Shown: positions 36,933-46,190, numbered from the stretch's first letter. The stretch is DNA of 64,000 nucleotides from Caballeronia glebae (GCF_001545035.1 NZ_FCOJ02000002.1:124001-188000), one strand, 5' to 3'. Numbers and translations are program-made. The notes: generated by a model not told the origin, from the letters alone.

Positions 36933-38429
36933 CTAGTTGTCCGCCCAGGTCTTTGCAGCGTTGACCGCGCGCTGCCATCCGGCAAGGCACGAATCGATTT
37001 CCTGTTTCGGCATCGACGGCGTGAACCGCCGCTCCAGTTGCCATTGCGCCTTGAGTTCATCGACGTCCTTCCAGTACCCGACCGCGAGCCCCGCCAGATA
37101 AGCCGCGCCGAGCGCCGTCGTTTCCGCGATGCGCGGGCGCGCGACATCGACGCCGAGGATGTCGGCCTGGAATTGCATCAGCAGATCGTTCGCGCAGGCG
37201 CCGCCATCGACGCGCAACTCGCCGATGTGTATGCCGGAATCCGCTTCCATGGCCTTCAGCACGTCGAGGGACTGATAGGCGATCGAATCGAGCGCCGCCC
37301 GCGCGATATGACCCGATGTCGTCCCGCGCGTGACGCCGAAGAGTGTGCCGCGTGCGCGCGCGTTCCAGTGCGGCGCGCCAAGCCCAGCGAACGCCGGTAC
37401 GAGATAGACGCCGTCGCTGTGAGGCACGCCGCTCGCGAGCGTCTCGACTTCGCTCGCGTGCCGAATGAGACCGAGGCCGTCGCGCAGCCACTGAACGATC
37501 GCGCCCGCGATGAAGATGCTGCCTTCGAGCGCATAGTTAACCTGATCGCCGATCTGCCACGCGATGGTCGTGACGAGGTTGTTGCGCGACTCGATTGGCT
37601 TGTCGCCCGTGTTCATGACGAGAAAGCAGCCGGTGCCGTAAGTGTTCTTCACCATGCCGGGATCCGTGCACATCTGTCCGAAAAGCGCGGCGTGCTGATC
37701 GCCGGCAAGCGATGCGAGCGGGACGTCGGCGGCGAACACCGTGCCTTGCGTCGTGCCATACAGTTCGGACGATGTGCGCACTTCGGGCAGCATGCTGCGG
37801 GGAATATCGAGCGCGTCGAGCAGCTCGTCGTCCCAGCGGCGTTCGTGGATGTTGAAGAGCATGGTGCGCGACGCGTTGGTGATGTCGGTGATATGCATGC
37901 CGTGCCGCGTGAAATTCCACACGAGCCAGCTATCGACCGTGCCGAACGCGAGCCGTCCCTGCTTCGCTTTGTCGCGCGCGCCTTCCACGTTGTCGAGAAT
38001 CCAGCGGATCTTTGTCGCTGAAAAATATGCGTCGATGGGCAAGCCGGTCTTCGCCCGCACCATCGCTTCTAGCCCGCGCGACTTGAGTTCGTCGCAGAGG
38101 CCGGCCGTGCGGCGGTCCTGCCAGACGATCGCGTTATAGACCGGTTTGCCCGACTCGCGGTCCCAGACGATCGTGGTTTCGCGCTGGTTCGTGATGCCGA
38201 CCGCCGCGATCGATGCGGCGCTCGCGCCGGCGCGCGTGACGGCTTCCGCAGCGACGCCCGCCTGCGTCGACCAGATCTCCTGCGGGTCGTGCTCGACCCA
38301 GCCCGCCTGGGGATAGATCTGCTGGAACTCCTTCTGCGCCACGGACACGATATTGCCGTTCCTGTCGAACAGCATGGCCCGCGAGCTGGTGGTGCCCTGG
38401 TCGAGTGCGAGAACGTACTGATCCTGCAT
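36933..38429 (-). CDS. glpK: Glycerol kinase
   Basis: GlpK phosphorylates glycerol to sn-glycerol 3-phosphate. The 498-residue protein has the FGGY layout: [21 protein letters not shown] for the N-terminal ATPase strand, [23 protein letters not shown], and [20 protein letters not shown] for the C-terminal FGGY signature. I chose the ATG at 38429 (MQDQYVLAL) because GGAGGAG is three to nine bases upstream; a longer open frame to 39164 reads into non-coding sequence. No glpF, glpD or glpR lies beside it, so the rest of glycerol metabolism is elsewhere. Confidence 0.97.
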   Translation of the reverse strand: MQDQYVLALDQGTTSSRAMLFDRNGNIVSVAQKEFQQIYPQAGWVEHDPQEIWSTQAGVAAEAVTRAGASAASIAAVGITNQRETTIVWDRESGKPVYNAIVWQDRRTAGLCDELKSRGLEAMVRAKTGLPIDAYFSATKIRWILDNVEGARDKAKQGRLAFGTVDSWLVWNFTRHGMHITDITNASRTMLFNIHERRWDDELLDALDIPRSMLPEVRTSSELYGTTQGTVFAADVPLASLAGDQHAALFGQMCTDPGMVKNTYGTGCFLVMNTGDKPIESRNNLVTTIAWQIGDQVNYALEGSIFIAGAIVQWLRDGLGLIRHASEVETLASGVPHSDGVYLVPAFAGLGAPHWNARARGTLFGVTRGTTSGHIARAALDSIAYQSLDVLKAMEADSGIHIGELRVDGGACANDLLMQFQADILGVDVARPRIAETTALGAAYLAGLAVGYWKDVDELKAQWQLERRFTPSMPKQEIDSCLAGWQRAVNAAKTWADN

Positions 38430-38650
38430 GGTCTCCTCCGGTTCGGCGGACATCGACGCTTCGTGCAGCGAAGGCGACGTCCGTTTCCGCAATCTATCGG
38501 AGTGAGGCCACGCGGACAACCTGGCCGAACGGCATAAGCCGCGCAACACCTCTCGTTCGAGTGTCGATTGGCCTATGCCATTCGGCCGAGTGGCGCGACG
38601 ATCCCGTTCGTCCGATACTGGCGGCACTAAATCGATCGAAGGTGAGTGCA

Positions 38651-39031
38651 ATGCGAATGTTGTTGGTTTCCGGTGTGCTGGGCGCGGCGTTGCTCGCGGG
38701 CTGCGTGGGCACGCCCAGTCTGGACGGATCGAGGGGCGCGCCGTCGTTGAGTGCGCTGCAGGACATGTGCGGAACGTCGGCCGTCGACTACGGGGCGGAC
38801 GCGCAATCGGTCTATTCGGCTTTCTACGATGCCTATGTGGCCGAGCGACGCCACGGGTTGTCGAGGGAGCGGTTCTGCGCGTTCCAGGCGTCGATCGCCG
38901 AGCGGTATCGCGCCTATCGCGCAAATCCCGGCCCCGAGGCGCAAAGCGCATGGGCGAATTTCTTCCTGGATCAGCGGGCGCAGGCGGTGAGCTGGCGCGC
39001 GGCGGTGGACCCGACACTGCGTGCCGGCTGA
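38651..39031 (+). CDS. Small putative lipoprotein, function unknown
   Basis: The 126-residue protein begins [18 protein letters not shown], a signal peptide with lipobox L-A-G-C and acylated cysteine at 18. The mature part is helical and Ala/Arg/Ser-rich, with [20 protein letters not shown] and [15 protein letters not shown] do not recognise a family. AAGGTGAG lies six bases before the ATG. It is divergent from glpK, and codon use is like its neighbours. It is probably exported and anchored in the outer membrane. Confidence 0.75.
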   Translation: MRMLLVSGVLGAALLAGCVGTPSLDGSRGAPSLSALQDMCGTSAVDYGADAQSVYSAFYDAYVAERRHGLSRERFCAFQASIAERYRAYRANPGPEAQSAWANFFLDQRAQAVSWRAAVDPTLRAG

Positions 39032-39106
39032 CGCGATTCGATGTTAGGTAGAGGAGAAGTGAAACGGACGCGGCCCAAAAAGCCGCGCCCTGAGTCCTGC
39101 CGCGAG

Positions 39107-39304
39107 CTACGAGTAACGCTTGAACGCCTTGACGGTGGAATCGCCGGTGGCGGTGAGGCGCCATTGCTGACGCCCGGATGCGAGATTTTCGAGTTGGACG
39201 AGCTGACGTTCGAGCAGAGCGTCGAGCTCTTCGCGTTCCATGTCGACCTGATTAGGCGCTTCTTGAACCAATAGCAGCGTGGCAAATTCGTGCGGACTCA
39301 GCAT
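39107..39304 (-). CDS. 65-residue hypothetical protein
   Basis: The frame encodes 65 residues opening [20 protein letters not shown] and continuing with [19 protein letters not shown], a helical, leucine-rich pattern that could be a winged helix or a small coiled coil. GGAGA stands about six bases before the ATG at 39304; an ATG at 39316 gives four extra residues but poorer spacing. Small proteins of this type recur in Burkholderia genomes, but I cannot name a function. A 448-base AT-rich gap separates its longer start from the next gene. Confidence 0.6.
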   Translation of the reverse strand: MLSPHEFATLLLVQEAPNQVDMEREELDALLERQLVQLENLASGRQQWRLTATGDSTVKAFKRYS

Positions 39305-39316
39305 TGTGTTCTCCAT

Positions 39317-39764
39317 GACGACCGAACGGCATAAGCAGCCGGCTTTGTAAGCCGGATCTTTTTGCTTCGAAACGTTGTACGGGAAAACTGAAATTGCCGG
39401 GCAGACGCATCGATTTTGTGCTGCGACTGCCGGGAATACGGATTGTAGGCAAGCGTCTGACAAGTGACAAATCCGCAGTGAAAATTTTGGCTTTGACTTT
39501 TTCATGTCGTGAAAGCGGTCCGGCGTTTGCGCGAATTCGGAGAATCGACTTGAAGTTCGTGCGGCGGCGCACACAAACATCGGTTGGATGAAGGCACATC
39601 GAGGCGTCAAAGGCATGCGATCGATTAATGAGTTGTATTCATTAATTTATACGATAAATGAATTTGTTTTCACTTAAGCGGACAATGCAATATTCCCCTT
39701 TTGCCCGGCCGGACCACAAAGCTATCCGGGACGTTATGCCCGCTGGAATTTCGGACTTCATTCA
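39317..39764. other. AT-rich intergenic region before the gamma-glutamyltransferase gene
   Basis: This gap is clearly richer in A and T than the surroundings, most strongly at 39600-39700. It contains no convincing coding frame. Clustered inverted repeats occur near its right end (annotated separately). It must hold the promoter of the rightward ggt-like gene and of the leftward 65-residue gene. Confidence 0.6.
39624..39663. promoter_or_regulatory. Cluster of AT-rich inverted repeats upstream of the ggt-like gene
   Basis: ATTAATGA (39624-39631) with TCATTAAT (39639-39646), ATTTAT (39645-39650) with ATAAAT (39654-39659), and ATTCATT (39637-39643) with AATGAAT (39657-39663) are all exact and overlap one another. 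This looks like a multi-site regulator-binding region about 100-140 bases before the ggt-like start. Confidence 0.5.
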
Positions 39765-41402
39765 ATGACTCGCTTCAACTGGCAAAACCCGTACCCCACG
39801 CCGCGCCTTCCGGTGTTCGCCCGCAATATCGTGTCGACATCTCATCCGCTGGCCGCGCAAGCCGGTCTGCGCATGCTATGGAAGGGCGGCAATGCCGTCG
39901 ATGCCGCCATCGCCGCGGCGGCCGCCATCACCGTGGTGGAGCCGGTGTCGTGCGGGTTGGGCGGCGACGCTTTCGCGCTCGTCTGGGACGGCCAGAAGCT
40001 GCACGGGTTGAATGCATCGGGCGTGTCGCCGGCGGCGTGGAACGTCGACTATTTCCGCCGCAAACATGGCGAGGAGAACGGCCTCGCGCGCCAGCCCAAG
40101 CGCGGCTGGGACGCGGTGACGGTGCCAGGCGTCATCGCCGGGTGGGAGGCGCTGCACACGAAGTTCGGCTCGCTGCCCTTCGCGGATCTCATGGAACCTG
40201 CCATCGAGATCGCCGAGCGTGGTCATGCGGTGGCGAGCATCGTTGCATACAAATGGGCGGCGGCGGTGCCGGAACTGAAGGATATGCCGGGCTTCGCGGA
40301 TGTGTTCATGCCGCACGGCCGCGCGCCTGAAGTGAGCGAGCTCGTGCGCTTTCCCGGCCACGCGAAGACGCTGCGCCAGCTTGCGCAGCAAGGTCCGCGC
40401 GCGTTCTACGAAGGCGAGATCGCGGAGCGCATCGCCGCGTTTGCGCGCGTGGGCGGTGCGGCAATGACGATGGACGACCTGCGCAACTATCGCGCGGACT
40501 GGGTCGAGCCAATCAGCAAGGATTATCGGGGCTACACGGTTCACGAGATTCCACCGAACGGCCAGGGCATCGCGGCGCTGATCGCGCTCGGCATTCTCGA
40601 CAAGTTCGATGTAAGCACGCTGAACGTCGATCGCATCGAGTCGCAGCATCTGCAAATCGAAGCGATGAAGCTCGCCTTCGCCGATGTGTATCGCTATGTC
40701 GCCGATCCGCGCTCGATGGAAGTCACGCCGGAGCAAATGCTCGACGACGCTTACCTGACCGAACGCGCCAAGCGCATCGATCCGAGGAAGGCCACGCAGT
40801 TCGACTTCGGCATGCCGAAGGCGGGCGGCACCATCTATATGTCGGTGGCGGACGAGCGCGGCATGATGGTGAGCTTCATCCAGTCGAATTACATGGGCTT
40901 CGGCTCGGGCGTCGTCGTGCCCGACACGGGCATCGCACTGCAGAACCGTGGCTGCGGATTCTCGATGGATCCGAAGTCCGCGAATGTCGTGGAAGGCGGC
41001 AAGCGTCCGTTCCACACGATCATTCCGGCATTCCTCACGCAGGAAGTCGAAGGCAACCGCGAGGCTGTCATGAGCTTCGGCGTGATGGGCGGCGACATGC
41101 AGCCGCAAGGGCATCTGCAATCCATCGTGCGCATGCTCGATTACGGCCAGCAGCCGCAGGCCGCGTGCGACGCGCCGCGCTGGAAGGTGAATCGCGACTT
41201 CACCATCGACATCGAAGCCACGCTCGATCTCGAAACCGCGCGCGGGCTCGAAGGCCTCGGCCACACGATCAAGTCCATCGACGATCCCTACATGGACTTC
41301 GGCTCGGGCCAGTACATCTGGAAGCTCGATCGCAATGATCCCGAGCGCGGCTACGTTGCGGCAAGCGACAGCCGGCGCGACGGACTCGCCGCCGGGTTCT
41401 AG
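39765..41402 (+). CDS. Gamma-glutamyltransferase-family protein (Ntn hydrolase)
   Basis: The 545-residue protein is a gamma-glutamyltranspeptidase-like Ntn hydrolase. The N-terminal part has GGNAVDAAIAAAAAITVVEP and CGLGGDAFALVWDG; the autocleavage threonine is about Thr356 in AGGTIYMSVAD; NRGCGFSMDPKSAN and GVMGGDMQPQGHLQ follow in the small subunit. The usual Thr-Thr-His of classical GGT is replaced by Thr-Ile-Tyr, which marks the YwrD/oxamate-amidohydrolase branch. I see no signal peptide, so it is probably cytoplasmic. The Shine-Dalgarno is weak. A metabolite:H+ symporter follows, suggesting uptake and cleavage of a gamma-glutamyl or amide compound. Confidence 0.88.
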   Translation: MTRFNWQNPYPTPRLPVFARNIVSTSHPLAAQAGLRMLWKGGNAVDAAIAAAAAITVVEPVSCGLGGDAFALVWDGQKLHGLNASGVSPAAWNVDYFRRKHGEENGLARQPKRGWDAVTVPGVIAGWEALHTKFGSLPFADLMEPAIEIAERGHAVASIVAYKWAAAVPELKDMPGFADVFMPHGRAPEVSELVRFPGHAKTLRQLAQQGPRAFYEGEIAERIAAFARVGGAAMTMDDLRNYRADWVEPISKDYRGYTVHEIPPNGQGIAALIALGILDKFDVSTLNVDRIESQHLQIEAMKLAFADVYRYVADPRSMEVTPEQMLDDAYLTERAKRIDPRKATQFDFGMPKAGGTIYMSVADERGMMVSFIQSNYMGFGSGVVVPDTGIALQNRGCGFSMDPKSANVVEGGKRPFHTIIPAFLTQEVEGNREAVMSFGVMGGDMQPQGHLQSIVRMLDYGQQPQAACDAPRWKVNRDFTIDIEATLDLETARGLEGLGHTIKSIDDPYMDFGSGQYIWKLDRNDPERGYVAASDSRRDGLAAGF

Positions 41403-41558
41403 GGCAAATCTCTCGGAGGCCGCGCCATCGGCCGGTCTTCGTCGATAAAAACAAGCGCATCCGATCGCCGCAATCTCGCGGGCGAGGGGCATGCGTGCGC
41501 CCGTGCCTTGCCGCATAGGGCTCGACATTACGACATGGAAGCAGGGGAAGGAGACGTC

Positions 41559-42908
41559 ATGAACGAAAGCGTGTATCGGACGCCGGATGCTGGCGGCGCG
41601 GCGGCGGCGAATGCTGAGACATCCGCCCCAAGGGCGGCGCAGTCGAAGGCGATGATCCGTCGCATCGTGTTCTCGTCGTCGATCGGCAACGCGCTTGAGT
41701 GGTTCGATTTTCTCGTCTACGGCTACTTCGCGACGGTCATCGCGAAGGCGTTCTTTCCGTCGCACGACGAGTGGCTCTCGACGATGCTCGCCATCGGTAC
41801 GTTCGGCATTTCCTTCCTGATGCGGCCGCTCGGCGCGATCGTGCTCGGCGTCTACGGCGACCGCAAAGGGCGCAAGGCCGCGCTCACGCTAGCCATTCTG
41901 CTGATGATGGTGGGCACGTTGACGATGGCCCTCATGCCTTCGTATCGGCAAATCGGTATCGCGGCGCCGCTGCTGATCCTGCTCGCGCGCCTCGTGCAGG
42001 GCTTCGCGGTAGGTGGCGAGTTCGGCAGCGCGACAGCATTCATGGTCGAACATAGCGAAGCCCGGCGCGGTTACTACGCGAGCTGGCAGTTCGCGAGCCA
42101 GGGGCTTGCCGCTATCATGGCCGCGGCGTTCGGCTCGGTGCTCACCGCCTGGTTGCCGCCGCCGCAACTCGAAAGCTGGGGCTGGCGCATTCCGTTCGTC
42201 TTCGGTCTGCTCGTCGGGCCGGTCGGCTACTACATCCGCTCGCATCTGGACGAAACGCCGGAATTTCTCGCGACGCGTGCCGCTGGTAAGGAGAGCGCGC
42301 CCGGCGTGTCCTTCGCGAATCAATGGCTGAATCTCTTGCTCGCTGTCGGCATCGTCGCGCAATCGACCGTCGGCGTGTACGTGTTGCAACTCTATATGCC
42401 GATGTACGCGGTGAAGCAGTTGCACCTTCCCGCGACTGCATCGTTCGCCGTCGTGGTGCTGAACGGTGGACTTCAGTTCATTTTTTCGCCGTTGATGGGC
42501 GCGCTCTCCGACCGGATCGGGCGCATCCGCATCATGCTCGGCACGTCGATTTTCATGGGCGTCACGATTTATCCGATGTTCGCGTGGCTGCAGGCGTATC
42601 CGACGGTCGCGTCGCTGGTCGTCCTCCAGTCGGTCGCGGGCATTCTGAAAGCGGCCTACTCCGGCCCGATGCCCGCGCTCATGTCCGAGATTTTCCCCAC
42701 CCGCGTGCGCTCGACGGGTCTCTCGATCGGCTATGCGCTCGGCGTCACGCTGTTCGGCGGTTTCGCACCGACCATCGTCGAAGCCTTCATCCACGTCACG
42801 GGCGACAAACTCGCGCCGAGCTACTACGTGTTGCTGGCCGCGGTACTTTCCGGGATTTCACTCGCGGTCGTCGCCTGGCGCATGCACGTGGCGCGGCGCG
42901 CGGCGTAG
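41559..42908 (+). CDS. MHS-family metabolite:H+ symporter (MFS)
   Basis: The 449-residue protein has about twelve membrane helices. The motif VFSSSIGNALEWFDFLVYGYF near residue 50 and GVYGDRKGRKAALTLAI are hallmarks of the MHS (ProP/KgtP/citrate) branch. A charged, Ala-rich N-terminal tail of about 35 residues precedes helix one. AAGGAG lies seven bases before the ATG at 41559. It follows the ggt-like gene by 156 bases on the same strand; the pairing suggests it imports that enzyme's substrate. The exact substrate is unknown. Confidence 0.9.
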   Translation: MNESVYRTPDAGGAAAANAETSAPRAAQSKAMIRRIVFSSSIGNALEWFDFLVYGYFATVIAKAFFPSHDEWLSTMLAIGTFGISFLMRPLGAIVLGVYGDRKGRKAALTLAILLMMVGTLTMALMPSYRQIGIAAPLLILLARLVQGFAVGGEFGSATAFMVEHSEARRGYYASWQFASQGLAAIMAAAFGSVLTAWLPPPQLESWGWRIPFVFGLLVGPVGYYIRSHLDETPEFLATRAAGKESAPGVSFANQWLNLLLAVGIVAQSTVGVYVLQLYMPMYAVKQLHLPATASFAVVVLNGGLQFIFSPLMGALSDRIGRIRIMLGTSIFMGVTIYPMFAWLQAYPTVASLVVLQSVAGILKAAYSGPMPALMSEIFPTRVRSTGLSIGYALGVTLFGGFAPTIVEAFIHVTGDKLAPSYYVLLAAVLSGISLAVVAWRMHVARRAA

Positions 42909-42943
42909 CGGCGCACGCCGCAGCGGCATCGCGCTAAACATCA

Positions 42944-42965
42944 GAGGCGGCTTCGGCCGCCTTTC
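42944..42965 (+). terminator. Rho-independent terminator after the MHS transporter
   Basis: AGGCGGC and GCCGCCT pair around a TTCG loop and are followed by TTTC. The UUCG tetraloop makes a very stable hairpin. It begins 36 bases after the transporter stop. Confidence 0.75.
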
Positions 42966-43258
42966 GTGCATCCAGAGACCATACGACGCATTTTTTTAAG
43001 CATGACCGGCACGATTAATGCTGCAGCGCGTCATGGTTGAACCCATTGAATCGTAAGAATTTGGCACGCACGGAACTGGCGCGCCACGCACGAGTCTGTC
43101 CCCATGTCTGCAAACTCGTTGCAGGGCGGCTAAGATGAAAAAGAGCCGCTATTACTTGAAGTCGAGGACGCTGGAATCGAACGTTCACGGCGTCGCCTGA
43201 ACCTCGGCCGTCTCTTGCCGGCCGAAGGCGCGTTCAGTCCAGCTTGGGAGCGCGATAT
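42966..43258. other. Intergenic region before the ferritin-like gene
   Basis: I see no coding frame with a credible start here. It must hold the promoter of the ferritin-like gene, but I could not settle on a clear -35/-10 pair, nor a Fur box. Confidence 0.5.
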
Positions 43259-44083
43259 ATGCATACAGACAGTACCTACGTGATGCCCTGGCGCATCGAA
43301 GACATCGATCTCACGCGAATCGATCGCCAAAAGGCGGCATCCAACGAGCATCTTCTCTTGTTGTTGTGCGCCTGCTCGTTCATTGAGAGCGGCACGGACC
43401 TCTATACGAGCAATCTCAGCAAGTATTTTCACGACGATCCCGAGATCTCGGCGTGGCTCAACAACGAATGGGAGCCCGAGGAGATGCAGCACGGCAGGGC
43501 GCTCAAGACTTATATCAATTACGTGTGGCCAGAGTTCGACTGGGACACGGCGTTCAAGAATTTCTTCGACGAATACTCGCTCACCTGCTCCTACGAGGAC
43601 TTCGAGAAGAAGCGCGCGCTCGAAATGGTGGCGCGCTGCGTCGTGGAGACGGGAACGGCCACGCTTTATCGCGCGATCAACGATTGTTCGGATGAGCCGG
43701 TGCTGAAAGAGCTCACCGACAACATCCGCACGGACGAAGTGCGGCACTACAAGCACTTTTTCCATTTCTTCAAGAAGTGGAACAAGATCGAAGGCAATGG
43801 TCGCCTGGCCGTGCTCGGCGCACTCGTGCGGCGCGTGCTGGAACTGAAGAGCGAAGATTCGGAGATCGCGCTGCGACATGTCTTCGCCATTCGTTATCCC
43901 GAGCGCGCGCAGGATGCGGAGTACAACCGCGATCTGTCCGCGCGCGTGAATGCGCTCGTGCGGCGCAATCTGTCGGCGGATCAGGCCATCAAGATGCTGC
44001 TCAAACCGCTCGATCTGCCCGCGCGCATTCAACCCGGCGTGCACTATCCGCTCTCGAAAATGACGCAGTTGTTCTTCCGCTAA
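43259..44083 (+). CDS. Ferritin-like di-iron protein
   Basis: The 274-residue, mostly helical protein has the spacing of a four-helix-bundle carboxylate di-iron centre: Glu43 (FIESG), Glu75 with His78 (EEMQHG), Glu130 (VVETGT) and Glu160 with His163 (DEVRHYKH). Two E-x-x-H motifs plus two lone glutamates is the class seen in ferritin-like oxidases, stearoyl-ACP desaturase relatives and rubrerythrin. It is too long for ferritin or bacterioferritin. GGGAG is nine bases before the ATG. A terminator follows at once and then a split-barrel-like gene. I cannot tell whether it oxidises iron, a lipid or another substrate. Confidence 0.8.
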   Translation: MHTDSTYVMPWRIEDIDLTRIDRQKAASNEHLLLLLCACSFIESGTDLYTSNLSKYFHDDPEISAWLNNEWEPEEMQHGRALKTYINYVWPEFDWDTAFKNFFDEYSLTCSYEDFEKKRALEMVARCVVETGTATLYRAINDCSDEPVLKELTDNIRTDEVRHYKHFFHFFKKWNKIEGNGRLAVLGALVRRVLELKSEDSEIALRHVFAIRYPERAQDAEYNRDLSARVNALVRRNLSADQAIKMLLKPLDLPARIQPGVHYPLSKMTQLFFR

Positions 44084-44091
44084 CCATCGAC

Positions 44092-44118
44092 GATGCCGGC
44101 GCAAAGCCGGCATCTTTT
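44092..44118 (+). terminator. Rho-independent terminator abutting the next gene's start
   Basis: GATGCCGGC (44092-44100) and GCCGGCATC (44106-44114) pair exactly around GCAAA, followed by TTTT at 44115-44118. The ATG of the next gene is at 44120, one base past the T-run. Confidence 0.85.
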
Positions 44119-44119
44119 C

Positions 44120-44632
44120 ATGACCGAACCTGACGTGCCTCAACCGTCGCTCTCGTCCCAATCCGTTTTCGATGAATGGCCGCCCGAGTTGCGCGCGCGC
44201 TTCGAGGGTACGCTCGCTCATGCCGGCGACGGTTTCACCGCATCGCTATGCGCGTCGGATCACGCTCATCGCGTGCGAACGGCGCTGCTGAGCGCAGGCG
44301 AACTGCTTGCGCCGGATGCGCGCAGGCTCGCGTTTGCGTTGTGGCCGTCGTCGCGGACCGCTCAGGCCGTCACCGCGACCGGACGCGCGACGCTCGCCTT
44401 CGTATTCGACGAGGCGTTCTATCAGGTGCATCTGGATGTGCGCCGCGTGTCGCTCGACGACGTGCCGCTCGCGTGCTTCGTCGGCACGATCGAAAGCGGG
44501 GAAGTGCAACGGGTGGGATATGCGCGACTCACGAACGGAATCGTCTTCGAACTGACGGAAGCGCAATCGGCGCTCGCGCGCTGGCGCGAGCAACTCGACT
44601 GGCTGAAGCGAGCGGCGAGCGCCGCTGCCTGA
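44120..44632 (+). CDS. Predicted FMN-binding split-barrel (PNPOx-like) protein
   Basis: The 170-residue protein has the alternating strands and LLSAGELLAPDARRLAFALWPSSRTA, then FYQVHLDVRRV, typical of pyridoxamine-phosphate-oxidase-like split barrels that bind FMN, F420 or heme. The match is by pattern, not by a sharp motif, so the family call is moderate. I chose the ATG at 44120 (MTEPDVPQPS); an in-frame ATG at 44093 falls inside the terminator stem. No Shine-Dalgarno is visible. It converges on rhlE. Pairing with a di-iron protein suggests redox chemistry, but that is inference. Confidence 0.55.
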   Translation: MTEPDVPQPSLSSQSVFDEWPPELRARFEGTLAHAGDGFTASLCASDHAHRVRTALLSAGELLAPDARRLAFALWPSSRTAQAVTATGRATLAFVFDEAFYQVHLDVRRVSLDDVPLACFVGTIESGEVQRVGYARLTNGIVFELTEAQSALARWREQLDWLKRAASAAA

Positions 44633-44681
44633 CGCATCGGCGCGACGCACGCGTGCGCCGCACCGAAAGACACGAGATGAC

Positions 44682-46190
44682 TTAACGGCCGCGATCGCCC
44701 GATCGCACTGCGTCGCGGCGTCCGTTGAGCAACGCGCCGGGGTTGCCGCCGGGCTTGCGCGAATTCGCGACCTGACCCGCTTTAGCCGGCTCTTGACGAC
44801 GCGGCGCGGAGTCCGCGTTCACGTTCGGCTTGCTGTGATTGCGCGCATCGCGGGAAGGCTGAGCGCCGCCATTGCTCGGCTTCGCCGGCCGCGCGCCACG
44901 TGCCTCGCCGTTCGGACGACCGCCTTCACGACGCGCTTCGCCGTTCGGACGTCCCTCGCCACCGCGCGGATTCTGACGCCCCTGGCCCTGACCCGGTGCC
45001 TGACCGCGCCCTTGACTGCGGCGCTGGATCGGCTCCGGCTTCTCGTTCGGGTCCGGCTCGAAGCCGGGAACCACTTCGTGCGGAATCGGACGCTTGATGA
45101 GGCGTTCGATGTCCTTCAGCAGTTGATGCTCATCCACGCACACGAGCGACACCGCTTCGCCTTCCGCGCCCGCGCGACCCGTGCGGCCGATGCGGTGCAC
45201 ATAGTCTTCCGGCACGTTCGGCAGATCGAAGTTGACGACGTGAGGCAGTTGATCGATGTCGATGCCACGCGCCGCGATATCGGTCGCGACCAGCACCTGC
45301 AGCGTCTCGGCCTTGAATTCGCTGAGCGCGCGCGTGCGGGCCGACTGGCTCTTGTTGCCGTGAATCGCGAGCGCGCTGATACCGTCGCGCCCCAGTTGCT
45401 CGGCGAGACGGTTCGCGCCGTGCTTCGTGCGCGTGAACACGAGCACCTGGAACCAGTTATTGCCGCGGATCAGATGCGTGAGCAACTCGCGCTTGCGATC
45501 GCGATCGACCGGATGGATTTTCTGATCCACGGTTTCCGCCGTCGTATTGCGGCGCGCGACTTCGATCAGCGCGGGCGAATCGAGCAGGTTGTCCGCGAGC
45601 GTCTTGATCTCGTCGGAGAAAGTTGCCGAGAACAGCAGGTTCTGGCGCTTCGCCGGCAGGCGCGCGAGCACGCGCTTGATGTCGTGAATGAAGCCCATGT
45701 CGAGCATGCGGTCGGCTTCGTCGAGCACGAGAATTTCGAGTTGCGAAACGTCGATCGTCTTTTGCTGCATGTGATCGAGCAGACGCCCCGGCGTCGCCAC
45801 GACGATATCGACGCCGCGCTTCAAGGCGTCGATCTGCGGATTGATGCCGACGCCGCCGAACATAACCGTCGACTTGAGCTTCAGATATTTGCCGTACGCG
45901 CGGACGCTTTCCTCGACCTGCGCGGCGAGTTCGCGCGTCGGCGTGAGGATCAGTGCGCGCACCGGACGCTTCGCACCGCCCGCAGCGGGCGCGAGTTGCG
46001 ACAGGCGTTGCAGGATCGGCAGCGTGAAACCGGCGGTCTTGCCCGTGCCGGTTTGCGCGCCCGCGAGCAGGTCGCCGCCTTTCAGCACGGCGGGAATCGC
46101 CTGAAGCTGGATCGGGGTGGGAATGGAATAGCCGAGTTCGTTGACGGCGCGAAGCAGAGGTTCGGACAGGCCGAGTGAATCAAAAGACAT
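44682..46190 (-). CDS. rhlE: DEAD-box ATP-dependent RNA helicase RhlE
   Basis: RhlE unwinds RNA in ribosome assembly and RNA turnover. The 502-residue protein has the Q motif before [11 protein letters not shown], Walker A AQTGTGKT at 45-52, DEAD in [13 protein letters not shown] in LLFSATF and [10 protein letters not shown]. The RhlE core ends near residue 385. The tail (about 385-502) is low complexity, rich in Gly, Arg, Asn and Pro, with a repeated GRPNGEAR unit, and probably binds RNA non-specifically. It is transcribed leftward, 238 bases after trhA. Confidence 0.95.
   Translation of the reverse strand: MSFDSLGLSEPLLRAVNELGYSIPTPIQLQAIPAVLKGGDLLAGAQTGTGKTAGFTLPILQRLSQLAPAAGGAKRPVRALILTPTRELAAQVEESVRAYGKYLKLKSTVMFGGVGINPQIDALKRGVDIVVATPGRLLDHMQQKTIDVSQLEILVLDEADRMLDMGFIHDIKRVLARLPAKRQNLLFSATFSDEIKTLADNLLDSPALIEVARRNTTAETVDQKIHPVDRDRKRELLTHLIRGNNWFQVLVFTRTKHGANRLAEQLGRDGISALAIHGNKSQSARTRALSEFKAETLQVLVATDIAARGIDIDQLPHVVNFDLPNVPEDYVHRIGRTGRAGAEGEAVSLVCVDEHQLLKDIERLIKRPIPHEVVPGFEPDPNEKPEPIQRRSQGRGQAPGQGQGRQNPRGGEGRPNGEARREGGRPNGEARGARPAKPSNGGAQPSRDARNHSKPNVNADSAPRRQEPAKAGQVANSRKPGGNPGALLNGRRDAVRSGDRGR

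Noticed and set aside
38430-39164. Long N-terminal extension of glycerol kinase
   Set aside because: The extension is Arg/Pro-rich shadow sequence and crosses the divergent lipoprotein gene; an ideal GGAGGAG sits before the ATG at 38429.
44093-44119. Start of the split-barrel gene at the ATG at 44093
   Set aside because: That ATG lies inside the stem of a strong terminator and would add nine residues that look unlike a protein start.
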